DNA of 34,648 nt, taken from contig JBKQNY010000005.1 of the NCBI GenBank assembly GCA_052145775.1, positions 1-34,648 of the forward strand. Reading direction: 5' to 3'. Below the pieces are notes generated by a model. That model did no database searches, had not been told where the DNA came from, and saw only the letters and a program-made list of their open reading frames with translations. The DNA is from CAVYPR01 sp052145775 (lineage in GTDB: Bacteria; Actinomycetota; Acidimicrobiia; Acidimicrobiales; RAAP-2). Position numbers and translations under genes: made by a program. Positions 24,162 through 31,479 of the stretch are shown piece by piece; within the stretch, counting starts at the first letter, position 1; each line of letters opens with the position of its first letter.

Positions 24162-25088
24162 TCAATCGCTCCCGCCGTCGATCGGCGCGTCGCTGGGCCA
24201 GTTCGGCTGGAAGAGGTGCCACTGCTCGGGCGACGGTCGGATCAGCCGCTCGAACTGGTCGGCGATGGCCTGGGTAACCCGCCCCACGTCGGCCCGCAGC
24301 CCCGAGCGGCGCGAGGTGTCGAGCGGGGCGGTGATGACGGCGGTGTGGTCACGGCCCGGCCCGCTGTAGACGGCCGCCGCCACCAGCGGCGCCCCGGACC
24401 GCAGGGCGAGCGTCGCCGGGCCGGCGGGGAAGGTGGTCCGCTCGCCGAAGAACTCGACCTCGACGCCGTGGCCCACGATGTCGCGGTCGCAGAGAAGGCC
24501 GACCAGCCCGCCCGAGCGCAGCGTCTTGGCCAGGACGCCGCCCGAGTCCGGCCCGAGCGGGACGATGGACAGGCCCATCGCCCGGCGCTCCTCGAGGAAC
24601 CACTCGAACAAGGCCGGGGGTTCGACGGTCTCGGCCACGCTGGTCATGGGATAGCCGACGGCCGACAGCCAGGCGCCCCCCCACTCCCAGCTACCGACGT
24701 GCGGGAGGGCCATCACCACGCCCTTGCCCCCGGCCATCCCCGCCACCAGGTGCTCCCAGCCGCGCTCGACCATCATGTGCCCGCACACCTCGCCGGGAGG
24801 GGTGGACGGCAGTCGCGCCCCCTCCACCCAGTAGCGGGCATAGGCGCGGAAGGCCCGGCGGGTCCAGCGCTCGACCACGGCGGGGTCGGGCGCCACCACC
24901 GGGGAGTCCTTCGCCAGGACCCGGCGGAGGTGGTCGGCCCGCAGTGCCTCGGGGCCCGCGGACCGGCGGGCCATGACCTCGCCCGCCACCGCGGCGGCGG
25001 CGGTGGCCACCGGCTGGGGCAGCGCGGCGAGCGCGGCCCCCAGGGCGCGGTAGGTGACGTACGTCAGCCGGTCCTGCTTGGCTCCCAC
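24162..25088 (-). CDS. PatA-like phosphatidylinositol mannoside acyltransferase (LpxL/HtrB family)
   Basis: The product is 308 residues. The acyltransferase motif HVGSWE with H130 and E135 is present, followed by GLLCDRD (197-203), HGVEVEFFGE and the PAGPATLALRSGAPLV block typical of bacterial lauroyl-type acyltransferases. Between pgsA and pimA the expected role is acylation of a PIM mannose, as for mycobacterial PatA (Rv2611c). It would act at the cytoplasmic membrane face using acyl-CoA. The GTG start lies 27 bases after the pgsA stop. Family assignment is firm; the exact acceptor is inferred from the neighbours. Confidence 0.85.
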   Translation of the reverse strand: MGAKQDRLTYVTYRALGAALAALPQPVATAAAAVAGEVMARRSAGPEALRADHLRRVLAKDSPVVAPDPAVVERWTRRAFRAYARYWVEGARLPSTPPGEVCGHMMVERGWEHLVAGMAGGKGVVMALPHVGSWEWGGAWLSAVGYPMTSVAETVEPPALFEWFLEERRAMGLSIVPLGPDSGGVLAKTLRSGGLVGLLCDRDIVGHGVEVEFFGERTTFPAGPATLALRSGAPLVAAAVYSGPGRDHTAVITAPLDTSRRSGLRADVGRVTQAIADQFERLIRPSPEQWHLFQPNWPSDAPIDGGSD

Positions 25089-25115
25089 GGCGTCGGTCTG
25101 GTCGGCCGGGGCCGG

Positions 25116-25985
25116 TCAGTCCCGGCTGGGACGCGGCGGCCCGGGATCCCGGGTGGCCGCGGTGCGCGGCCGGCCGCCTGCCTGTCGGGCCGACCGGCGT
25201 GCCCGGTGGGTCCGGCTGGCCAGCGCCTCCTGGCGGCGGGCCCGCCACCGTCCGAGCGGCTCGCCGGCGCGGCCGGTGGCCGGTCGGGTGGCCGACCCCT
25301 CACGCCACGAGCGCCACCTCGACTCCACCCGGCCGGGCCGCCACCGCAGCGGCGCCGAGTCGGGGGCCATCGAGGCGCGGACACCGGCCTGGGGCCGGGG
25401 CGGCCCCTCGGCCACCCGCCACACCCGGACGAACCGCCCCACCGCCGTGGCCGTGACCAGTCCGAGCAGGATCCAAAGCACCGGCACCAGCAGCCAGGAA
25501 GCGAGGAACCCCGCGCCGAGCAGGATCATCCGCTCGGCCCGCTCCATGAGGCCGCCCTTGGCCGCCGACAGCCCCAGGGCCTCGGCCTTGGCCCGCTCGT
25601 AGGAGACGATCGAGGTCACCCCGAGCACGGCCAGCGGGAGGAGGGCCAGCTCCCCCTCGTGCACCGACACCAGGTACCAGGCCACCCCGCCCATCAGCAC
25701 GGCGTCGGCCACGCGGTCGGCCACCGAGTCGAAGAAGGCGCCCCGCACCGACGCCGTCCCCGCCGCCTTGGCCACCGGTCCGTCGAGCAGGTCGTGGAAG
25801 CCGGTCAGGGCCAGCAGGGGGATGCCGAGCAGCAGGTGGCCGCTTCCCACCGCCACCGCGGTCGCCACCGAGAAGACGAGGCCCGACCAGGTCAGCAGGT
25901 CGGCGGTGACCCCCACCCGCACGAGCCACCCGCCGACCGGTCCCGTGCTGCGGTCCACCGCCTGCCGCCAGCGGCCGTCGAACAT
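25116..25985 (-). CDS. pgsA: PgsA1-like phosphatidylinositol phosphate synthase (CDP-alcohol phosphotransferase)
   Basis: The product is 289 residues: a CDP-alcohol phosphotransferase core of about 190 residues with six membrane helices, then a basic Arg/Pro-rich tail of about 95 residues. The catalytic signature is D65-x2-D68-G69-x2-A72-K73-x8-G82-x3-D86-x3-D90. All four aspartates are present, but the usual Arg after Ala is Lys73. The block SYERAKAEALGL ... GGLMERAERMI resembles actinobacterial enzymes that join CDP-diacylglycerol to inositol phosphate. The start is well supported (AGGAG, 6 bases before the ATG). It is the first gene of the lipid operon. The tail is not part of the usual family and may bind acidic lipids or be disordered. 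Confidence 0.87.
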   Translation of the reverse strand: MFDGRWRQAVDRSTGPVGGWLVRVGVTADLLTWSGLVFSVATAVAVGSGHLLLGIPLLALTGFHDLLDGPVAKAAGTASVRGAFFDSVADRVADAVLMGGVAWYLVSVHEGELALLPLAVLGVTSIVSYERAKAEALGLSAAKGGLMERAERMILLGAGFLASWLLVPVLWILLGLVTATAVGRFVRVWRVAEGPPRPQAGVRASMAPDSAPLRWRPGRVESRWRSWREGSATRPATGRAGEPLGRWRARRQEALASRTHRARRSARQAGGRPRTAATRDPGPPRPSRD

Positions 25986-26046
25986 GGCGTCTCCTCATCT
26001 CGGGGCGCACCCTGCGTCCCGGCCCCGACGGGGGCGAGCGGGCCGA

Positions 26047-26071
26047 TGTGTCGGCTCGGTTGTGTCGGCTC
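26047..26071. repeat. 11-base direct repeat in the pgsA leader
   Basis: TGTGTCGGCTC occurs twice, at 26047-26057 and 26061-26071, with a 14-base period. It lies about 70 bases downstream of the candidate pgsA -10 and upstream of the ribosome site, so it could be a tandem protein-binding site or part of a leader structure. Confidence 0.45.
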
Positions 26072-26081
26072 CGCAGGTGCT

Positions 26082-26118
26082 GGCGCCGTTCCCCTGTGGG
26101 TCCCTTGCGGGCGGCGCC
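26082..26118 (-). promoter_or_regulatory. Branched stem structure in the pgsA leader
   Basis: Read on the minus strand, a perfect 7-bp stem (26118-26112 with 26088-26082) encloses a 3-bp hairpin with a GCAA tetraloop and a second hairpin CCC-ACA-GGG, like a small three-way junction. A regulatory role is inference; the inner stems are short. Confidence 0.3.
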
Positions 26119-26140
26119 GACCCCGTGCTCTCTGCATCCC

Positions 26141-26146
26141 AGCGTA
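26141..26146 (-). promoter_or_regulatory. Candidate -10 element of the pgsA lipid operon
   Basis: TACGCT on the minus strand, the same hexamer found ahead of thrS, about 156 bases before the pgsA ATG. No clear -35. Confidence 0.3.
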
Positions 26147-26218
26147 CCACCCGGCCCCCACCATCCCCCGGGAGCCGTGGGCGCCCTCGCACCCCGGGCA
26201 CCGCCGCCCCGGCGACCG

Positions 26219-26224
26219 TAAGCT
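26219..26224 (+). promoter_or_regulatory. Candidate -10 element of the EF-G-like gene
   Basis: TAAGCT on the plus strand, about 62 bases before the GTG start; AGGAGG follows 7 bases before that start. No clear -35. Confidence 0.35.
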
Positions 26225-26285
26225 CGGCGGCGGGGGCGCACGACCGGCGGCGGTCGCCGGCCACGGCGCCCGAGGAGGTGCGCCC

Positions 26286-28361
26286 GTGCCACGCCTAACG
26301 CCCGCCGACATCCGCAACGTGGTCCTCGTCGGCCACCACGGGGCCGGCAAGACGACCCTGGCCGAGGCCCTGCTGGCCGCCACCGGGGCCATCTCCCGCC
26401 AGGGCTCGGTCGACAAGGGCTCGACCGTCTGCGACTTCGAGCCCGAGGAGACGTCGCGGCAGCTCTCGGTGCAGTTGGCCATCGCCCCCTTCACCGTCGA
26501 GGACCGCAAGGTCAACCTCCTCGACGCCCCCGGCTACGCCGACTTCGCCGCCGACCTGCACGCCGCGCTGTGCGTCGCCGACCTGGCCGTGGTGGTGGTG
26601 AGCGCCACCGACGGCGTCCAGGCCCAGACCGAGGACGCCTGGCGGGCGGCCGCCGCCCTCGGGCTCCCCCGGGTGGTGGTGGTGAACAAGCTCGACCGAG
26701 AGCGGGCCGACTTCGACCGGACCCTGGCCGAGGTGCGGGCCGCCTTCGGGGCCGGGGTGGCCCCGGTGGAGCTCCCGGTGGGGTCCGAGGCCTCGTTCCG
26801 GGGGGTGATCGACCTCCTCGACGACCGCGCCACCCTCTACGACCTCTCGGCGGGCCCGCCGGTGGCCGGCAAGGAGGGCCCCATCCCCGACGAGCTGGCC
26901 GTGACCGAGCACGAGGTCCACGAGCAGCTGGTGGAAGGGATCGTGGTGGGCGACGACGACCTCATGACCCGCTACCTCGACGGGGAGTCGATCGACCGCG
27001 CCGAGCTCGAGGCCGCCTTGGCCGGGGGGGTGGCCTCGGCCGCCGTCTTCCCCGTCCTGTGCTGCTCGGGGGCGACCGGGGTGGGGGTCGACCGGCTGGC
27101 CCGCCTGCTGGTCGAGCTGTGCCCCTCCCCCGACCAGCGGCCGCCGGCCCGGGTGCGGGCCGGCGACACCACCGCCGAGGTGGCCTGCGACCCCGACGGC
27201 CAGCCACTTGTGGTTGTCTGCAAGACGGTCACCGACCCCCACGTCGGGCGGATCTCCCTCTGCAAGGTCCTGTCGGGCACGCTGCGGCCCGACGTCGTGC
27301 TGTACAACCCCCGGACGCGCACCGAGGAGCGGCTCCACGTCCTCGAACTGCTGCGGGGCAAGGACGCCTCCCCGGTGGAGGAGGCGGTGGCCGGCGACTT
27401 CGTGGCCGTGCCCCGCCTGGCCGCCACCGCCACCGGCGACACCCTCGCCCCCAAGGGCACCCCGGTGACCGCGGTCATCCCGGCCCCCGAGCCCCCGGCC
27501 CTCTCGGTGGCGGTGCGCCCGGCCTCGCGGGCCGACGACGACAAGCTGATGTCCGGCCTCCAGCGCCTCTGCGAGGAGGACGGCTCGCTGCAGGTCTCCC
27601 GGGTCGACGAGACCCACCAGACCGTCCTCGGGGTGGCCGGCGAGGTGCACCTGGCCGTCACCCTCGAGCGGCTCAGCCGCAAGTTCGGCGTGGCCGTCGA
27701 GCGCGAGGAGGTCCTCGTCCCCTACCGCGAGACCGTCACCAAGTCGGCGGCGGCCGAGGGGCGGCACAAGAAGCAGTCCGGCGGCCACGGCCAGTTCGGC
27801 GTCTGCCACCTGCGCATCGAGCCGCTGCCTCGGGGCGAGGGGTTCGCCTTCCACGACGAGGTGGTGGGCGGGGCCATCCCCCGCCAGTACATCCCGGCGG
27901 TGGAGAAGGGGGTCCAGGAGGCCATGGCTCAGGGAGGGGTCTTCGGCTACCCGGTGGTCGACGTGTCGGTGACCGTCGACGACGGCAAATTCCACCCGGT
28001 GGACTCCTCCGAGCTCAGCTTCAAGATGGCGGCCATCCTCGCCTTCCGCCAGGCCATGGCCGAGGCCGGCCCGGTGCTGCTCGAGCCGGTGTCCAAGGTG
28101 GAGGTCACCGTGCCGGCCGAGCTGCAGGGCGACGTCATGGGCGACCTCCACTCCCGGCGGGCCCGGATCCAGGGCACCGACACCGCCGCCGACGGGCAGC
28201 AGACGGTGGTGGCCCTGGTGCCGGCGGCCGAGATGGCCCGCTACGCCGTCGACCTGCGGGCGGTCACCGGCGGGCGCGGGCGGTTCCGCACCGACCACGA
28301 CCACTACGACGCCGTGCCCGAGCACCTGGTCTCGGGGCTGTCCAAGGCCGCCGCCGGCTGA
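26286..28361 (+). CDS. EF-G-like translational GTPase (EF-G2/FusA2 type)
   Basis: The product is 691 residues from a GTG with AGGAGG 7 bases upstream. All EF-G domains can be followed. The G1 loop is GHHGAGKTT (16-24) and G3 is DAPGY (80-84), unlike canonical EF-G (AHxDAGKTT and DTPGH); G4 is NKLD (134-137). The variant G1 and G3 are typical of the second EF-G-like group, such as mycobacterial FusA2 and Thermus EF-G-2, whose role is uncertain. Domain IV includes KKQSGGHGQFG and the C-terminus has VMGDLHSRRARIQG. A frame continuing far upstream is noncoding there. The gene lies on the opposite strand between the HIT gene and pgsA, which are neighbours in mycobacteria. Confidence 0.93.
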   Translation: MPRLTPADIRNVVLVGHHGAGKTTLAEALLAATGAISRQGSVDKGSTVCDFEPEETSRQLSVQLAIAPFTVEDRKVNLLDAPGYADFAADLHAALCVADLAVVVVSATDGVQAQTEDAWRAAAALGLPRVVVVNKLDRERADFDRTLAEVRAAFGAGVAPVELPVGSEASFRGVIDLLDDRATLYDLSAGPPVAGKEGPIPDELAVTEHEVHEQLVEGIVVGDDDLMTRYLDGESIDRAELEAALAGGVASAAVFPVLCCSGATGVGVDRLARLLVELCPSPDQRPPARVRAGDTTAEVACDPDGQPLVVVCKTVTDPHVGRISLCKVLSGTLRPDVVLYNPRTRTEERLHVLELLRGKDASPVEEAVAGDFVAVPRLAATATGDTLAPKGTPVTAVIPAPEPPALSVAVRPASRADDDKLMSGLQRLCEEDGSLQVSRVDETHQTVLGVAGEVHLAVTLERLSRKFGVAVEREEVLVPYRETVTKSAAAEGRHKKQSGGHGQFGVCHLRIEPLPRGEGFAFHDEVVGGAIPRQYIPAVEKGVQEAMAQGGVFGYPVVDVSVTVDDGKFHPVDSSELSFKMAAILAFRQAMAEAGPVLLEPVSKVEVTVPAELQGDVMGDLHSRRARIQGTDTAADGQQTVVALVPAAEMARYAVDLRAVTGGRGRFRTDHDHYDAVPEHLVSGLSKAAAG

Positions 28362-28379
28362 GCCGTCGGGCCGGGCTCA
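28359..28379. terminator. Inverted repeat joining the two convergent stop codons
   Basis: TGAGCC (28359-28364) pairs with GGCTCA (28374-28379). The first arm contains the TGA of the EF-G-like gene and the second the TGA of the HIT gene on the other strand. It may act as a weak shared terminator; the genes are only 15 bases apart. Confidence 0.4.
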
Positions 28380-28892
28380 CCCCCAGGCCGCGGCCAGCCG
28401 CTGCCAGGCCCCGGCGAGGGTCTCGGGCATCACCCGCACCCCGGCCACCGAGGTCATGAAGTTGGTGTCCCCCGACCACCGCGGCAGGGCGTGGAGGTGG
28501 AGGTGACGCGGGATGCCCGCCCCCGCCGCCCGGCCCAGGTTCGCCCCGACGTTGATGCCGTCGGGGCCGTAGGCGGCGGTGATGGCGGCCACCGCGGCGC
28601 GCGTCGTCGACCACAGGGCGTCGGACTCCTCCTCGGTGAGCTCGGAGAGGTCCGAGAGGTGGCGGACCGGGAGCACCAGCAGGTGGCCGCTGGTGTAGGG
28701 GTACGCGTTGAGGACGGCCAGGGCCAGCCCCCCCCGCCAGACGACCCCGTTGTCCTCCGAGGGGGCGCCGCTCTCGGCGATGCGGCAGAAGACGCAGCCG
28801 CCCTCGGTGCCGTGCCGCTCGGCCTCGGTGGCCGACGTGACGTACTCCTGGCGCCACCCGGCCCACAGCTGCTCGAGCCCCACGGCCGGCAC
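28377..28892 (-). CDS. HIT-family hydrolase/phosphorylase (Ap4A phosphorylase-like)
   Basis: The product is 171 residues. The histidine triad is HLHLHALPRW with H130, H132 and H134, followed by SGDTNFM, which is the form seen in the mycobacterial neighbour of pgsA1 (Rv2613c, described as an Ap4A phosphorylase). CVFC (33-36) is a likely zinc pair. Such enzymes act on diadenosine or adenylylated nucleotides, which can arise from aminoacyl-tRNA synthetase side reactions, fitting its place 13 bases after thrS. The GTG start at 28892 is the best fit; a second GTG at 28883 is possible. Confidence 0.9.
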   Translation of the reverse strand: MPAVGLEQLWAGWRQEYVTSATEAERHGTEGGCVFCRIAESGAPSEDNGVVWRGGLALAVLNAYPYTSGHLLVLPVRHLSDLSELTEEESDALWSTTRAAVAAITAAYGPDGINVGANLGRAAGAGIPRHLHLHALPRWSGDTNFMTSVAGVRVMPETLAGAWQRLAAAWG

Positions 28893-28905
28893 GCTGCCCC
28901 GCCGG

Positions 28906-30918
28906 CTAGACGCCGGACGGCGCGCCGTCGAGCGGGTTCACCCGTCGCTTCGCCACGTCCTCGAGCACCCGGGAGACCGCCTCGTCCACCGGGACCCCGC
29001 GCTCGGGGGCGTCACCGCCGCGCACGTTCGCCCCGACGGTGCCCGAGGCCAGGTCGTCGTCGCCGACGACCAGCACGTAGGGGATCTTGAGGAGCTTGGC
29101 CCGGCGGATCCGCCCGCCCAGGGCCTCCTCGGCGTCCTCCATCGAAGCCCGCAGCCCCGCGGCGCGCAGCCGGTCGACGACCCCGGCCCCGTAGTCGACG
29201 TGGTCGTCGCGCACCGGCAGGACGCGGACCTGCTCGGGGGCGAGCCAGGTGGGGAAGGCCCCGGCGAAGTGCTCGAGCAGGATGGCGAAGAAGCGCTCCA
29301 CCGAGCCGAACAGGGCGCGGTGGATCATGATCGGCCGGTGCTTGGCGTTGTCGGCGCCGACGTACTCGAGGTCGAACCGCTGGGGCAGCTGGAAGTCGAG
29401 CTGGATGGTCGACATCTGCCAGGTCCGGCCGATGGCGTCACGGGCCTGGACCGAGATCTTGGGGCCGTAGAAGGCGCCGCCCCCCTCGTCGATCACCATC
29501 TCGAGGTCGCGGCTGGCCGCCACCGAGCGCAGCGCCTCGGTGGCCTCCTCCCACTCCTCGTCGGACCCCAGGGCCTTGCCCTCGGGACGGGTCGACAGCT
29601 CGAGGTAGAACTCCTCGAGCCCGTAGTCGCGCAGCAGGTCGAGCACGAAGCTGAGCACCGAATCGACCTCGGCGGCGATCTGTGTGCGGGTGCAGAAGAT
29701 GTGCGAGTCGTCCTGGGTCATGCCGCGGACCCGGGTGAGGCCGTGGACCACCCCCGACTTCTCGTAACGGTAGACCGTCCCGAACTCGAACAGCCGCATG
29801 GGGAGCTCGCGGTAGGAGCGCTGGCGGCTCTTGTAGATGAGGATGTGGAACGGGCAGTTCATCGGCTTCACGTAGTACTCGGTGCCCTCGTCGATCTCCA
29901 TGGGCGGGTAGATGCCCTCGGCGAAGGACTGCAGGTGGCCGGAGATCTCGAAGAGGTCCTTCTTCGTGATATGTGGCGTGTAGACGAACTCGTAGCCCGA
30001 CTCGGCGTGGCGCTGGCGCGAGTAGTCCTCCATCAGGCGGCGGACGACGCCGCCCTTGGGGTGGAAGACGGCGAGCCCGGGGCCGACCTCCTCGGGGAAG
30101 GAGAACAGGTCGAGCTCGGCCCCGAGCCGTCGGTGGTCGCGGCGCTCGGCCTCCTCCACGCGGTGGAGGTACTCGGCCAGGGCCGCCTCGGACTCGAACG
30201 CCGTGCCGTAGATCCGCTGGAGCTGAGGCCGCTTCTCGTCGCCCAGCCAGTAGGCGCCGGCCACGCGCAGGAGTTTGAAGTGGCCGAGCTTGGCCGTCGA
30301 GGGGACGTGCGGGCCCCGGCACAGATCGGTGAACTCGGCGGTGTTGCGGTAGGTGGACACCACCGCCCCGCCCGCCGCACCACCGGCGGGGGCGGCGTCG
30401 ACCTCCTGGGCCCCTGCGCCCACCGCCTCGATGATCTCGCGCTTGAACGGCTGGTCGACGAAGAGCTCGAGGGCGGCTGTGATCGACTGCTCGGCGCGGA
30501 CGAAGGGCTGGTCCTCGGCGATGATCTCGCGCATCGCCGCCTCGATCCGCCCGAGGTCCTCCTCGCTGAAGTGCTGGCCGCCGGGGAGCTCGAAGTCATA
30601 GTAGAAGCCGTCGGCGATGACCGGGCCGATGGCGTAGCGGGCGCCCGGCCAGAGCCGCAGGACGGCCTGGGCCAGCACGTGGGCCGTCGAGTGGCGCAGC
30701 ACCTCCCGGCCGGTCTCGGTTGTGGCCGTGACGATGGACACGCTCGCCCCGTCAGGCAGCTCGGCGGAGAGGTCGACCTCGGAGCCGTCGACCACGGCCA
30801 CCAGGGCCGCCTCCGCCAAGCGCCGGCCGACGGCGCGGGCCAGGTCGGCGGCGGTCGACCCGTGCGCCAGCTCCTTCTCCGAGCCGTCGGGGAGCCGGAC
30901 CGTCACCACCTTGGCCAT
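28906..30918 (-). CDS. thrS: Threonyl-tRNA synthetase
   Basis: The product is 670 residues. An N-terminal TGS domain (VTVRLPDGSEKELAHGSTAADLA) precedes the editing domain with HSTAHVLAQAV, then the class II core. The zinc-site blocks are MNCPFH, DDSH and HRALFGSVERF. The C-terminal anticodon-binding domain ends with VVGDDDLASGTVGANVRGG. It charges tRNA-Thr and edits Ser-tRNA-Thr. I chose ATG 30918, the start of TGS homology, with AGGAG 11 bases upstream; the longer frame adds an Arg-rich unconserved stretch. thrS-HIT-pgsA-acyltransferase-pimA is the mycobacterial order, here split by the EF-G-like gene. Confidence 0.96.
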   Translation of the reverse strand: MAKVVTVRLPDGSEKELAHGSTAADLARAVGRRLAEAALVAVVDGSEVDLSAELPDGASVSIVTATTETGREVLRHSTAHVLAQAVLRLWPGARYAIGPVIADGFYYDFELPGGQHFSEEDLGRIEAAMREIIAEDQPFVRAEQSITAALELFVDQPFKREIIEAVGAGAQEVDAAPAGGAAGGAVVSTYRNTAEFTDLCRGPHVPSTAKLGHFKLLRVAGAYWLGDEKRPQLQRIYGTAFESEAALAEYLHRVEEAERRDHRRLGAELDLFSFPEEVGPGLAVFHPKGGVVRRLMEDYSRQRHAESGYEFVYTPHITKKDLFEISGHLQSFAEGIYPPMEIDEGTEYYVKPMNCPFHILIYKSRQRSYRELPMRLFEFGTVYRYEKSGVVHGLTRVRGMTQDDSHIFCTRTQIAAEVDSVLSFVLDLLRDYGLEEFYLELSTRPEGKALGSDEEWEEATEALRSVAASRDLEMVIDEGGGAFYGPKISVQARDAIGRTWQMSTIQLDFQLPQRFDLEYVGADNAKHRPIMIHRALFGSVERFFAILLEHFAGAFPTWLAPEQVRVLPVRDDHVDYGAGVVDRLRAAGLRASMEDAEEALGGRIRRAKLLKIPYVLVVGDDDLASGTVGANVRGGDAPERGVPVDEAVSRVLEDVAKRRVNPLDGAPSGV

Positions 30919-30969
30919 CGCACGCTCATCTCCTGCCCGGACCCGGCGATCGGGCCTCGTGGACAAAAG

Positions 30970-30975
30970 AGCGTA
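30970..30975 (-). promoter_or_regulatory. Candidate -10 element of thrS
   Basis: TACGCT on the minus strand gives a leader of roughly 45 bases that contains the ribosome site. No T-box leader (no specifier loop or T-box sequence) is visible in the 93 bases between thrS and the SRPBCC gene. Confidence 0.35.
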
Positions 30976-31011
30976 GTTCGGGTGCCGGTCCGCCCAGGGC
31001 GGCGCCGGCCC

Positions 31012-31467
31012 TCACTCCGCCTCGGCGACGGCCTTGATGCGCTCGAGGGTGGTGCCCATGCCCCGGCGGTTGGTCCGGCCCCGGGACCATCCCAGCAGCG
31101 CCCAGTACAGGCGCAGACCCGCTGTGGAGCGGAGCTCGAAGGACTCGGTCACGTCGGTGCCCTCCCCCGCCGCCTCGAGGCGGTAGCTCCAGATGTTCAA
31201 CGGCTTGTCCGGCGAGCCCACACCGAAGGAGAACACCCGGCCGGGCTCGGACTCGAGGACGGTGCAGCTCGTCCAGTAGACCGGGCCCCGGCCGTTGCGG
31301 CGCACGTGGCCCCGGAACCGGGCCCCCACCGCCGGCCCGTCGGCGCCGTCGTGCCACTCGGCCTCGAAGGTCTCGGGGCTGAAGCTGCCGATGCGGGTCA
31401 CGTCGCTCACCAGCTCCCAGATCCGCCCGGCGGGGGCGTCCATGTGGACCGTCACCGAGTCGCGCAC
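31012..31467 (-). CDS. SRPBCC-family (polyketide cyclase/START-like) protein
   Basis: The product is 151 residues. The START-like helix-grip fold is recognisable: VTVHMDAPAGRIWELVSDVTRIGSFSPE at the start, a central antiparallel sheet (GARFRGHVRRNGRGPVYW, CTVLESEPGRVFSFGV) and a long C-terminal helix. This fold binds hydrophobic ligands, but no enzymatic residues can be assigned and the ligand is unknown. The GTG start lacks a ribosome site; TAGTGT lies 6 bases before it and its TAG is the mshC stop codon. It ends 93 bases before the thrS start, in the same direction. Confidence 0.8.
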   Translation of the reverse strand: MRDSVTVHMDAPAGRIWELVSDVTRIGSFSPETFEAEWHDGADGPAVGARFRGHVRRNGRGPVYWTSCTVLESEPGRVFSFGVGSPDKPLNIWSYRLEAAGEGTDVTESFELRSTAGLRLYWALLGWSRGRTNRRGMGTTLERIKAVAEAE

Positions 31468-31473
31468 CGGCCC

Positions 31474-31479
31474 ACACTA
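31474..31479 (-). promoter_or_regulatory. Candidate leaderless -10 element overlapping the mshC stop codon
   Basis: TAGTGT on the minus strand: its first three bases are the mshC stop codon and the SRPBCC GTG follows after 6 bases. No ribosome site fits between. No -35 is obvious. Confidence 0.45.

Larger units (their letters stand above)
25986..26285. other. Divergent promoter region between pgsA and the EF-G-like gene
   Basis: 300 bases without a gene. It holds a candidate pgsA -10 (TACGCT, 26141-26146, minus), a candidate -10 for the EF-G-like gene (TAAGCT, 26219-26224, plus), an 11-base direct repeat (26047-26071) and a branched inverted repeat (26082-26118). The predicted pgsA transcript would have an untranslated leader of about 150 bases carrying the last two. 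Confidence 0.5.

Noticed and set aside
24216..26285. Upstream extension of the EF-G-like frame over the acyltransferase and pgsA genes
   Set aside because: It is antisense to two conserved genes, and a strong AGGAGG lies 7 bases before GTG 26286, where homology begins.
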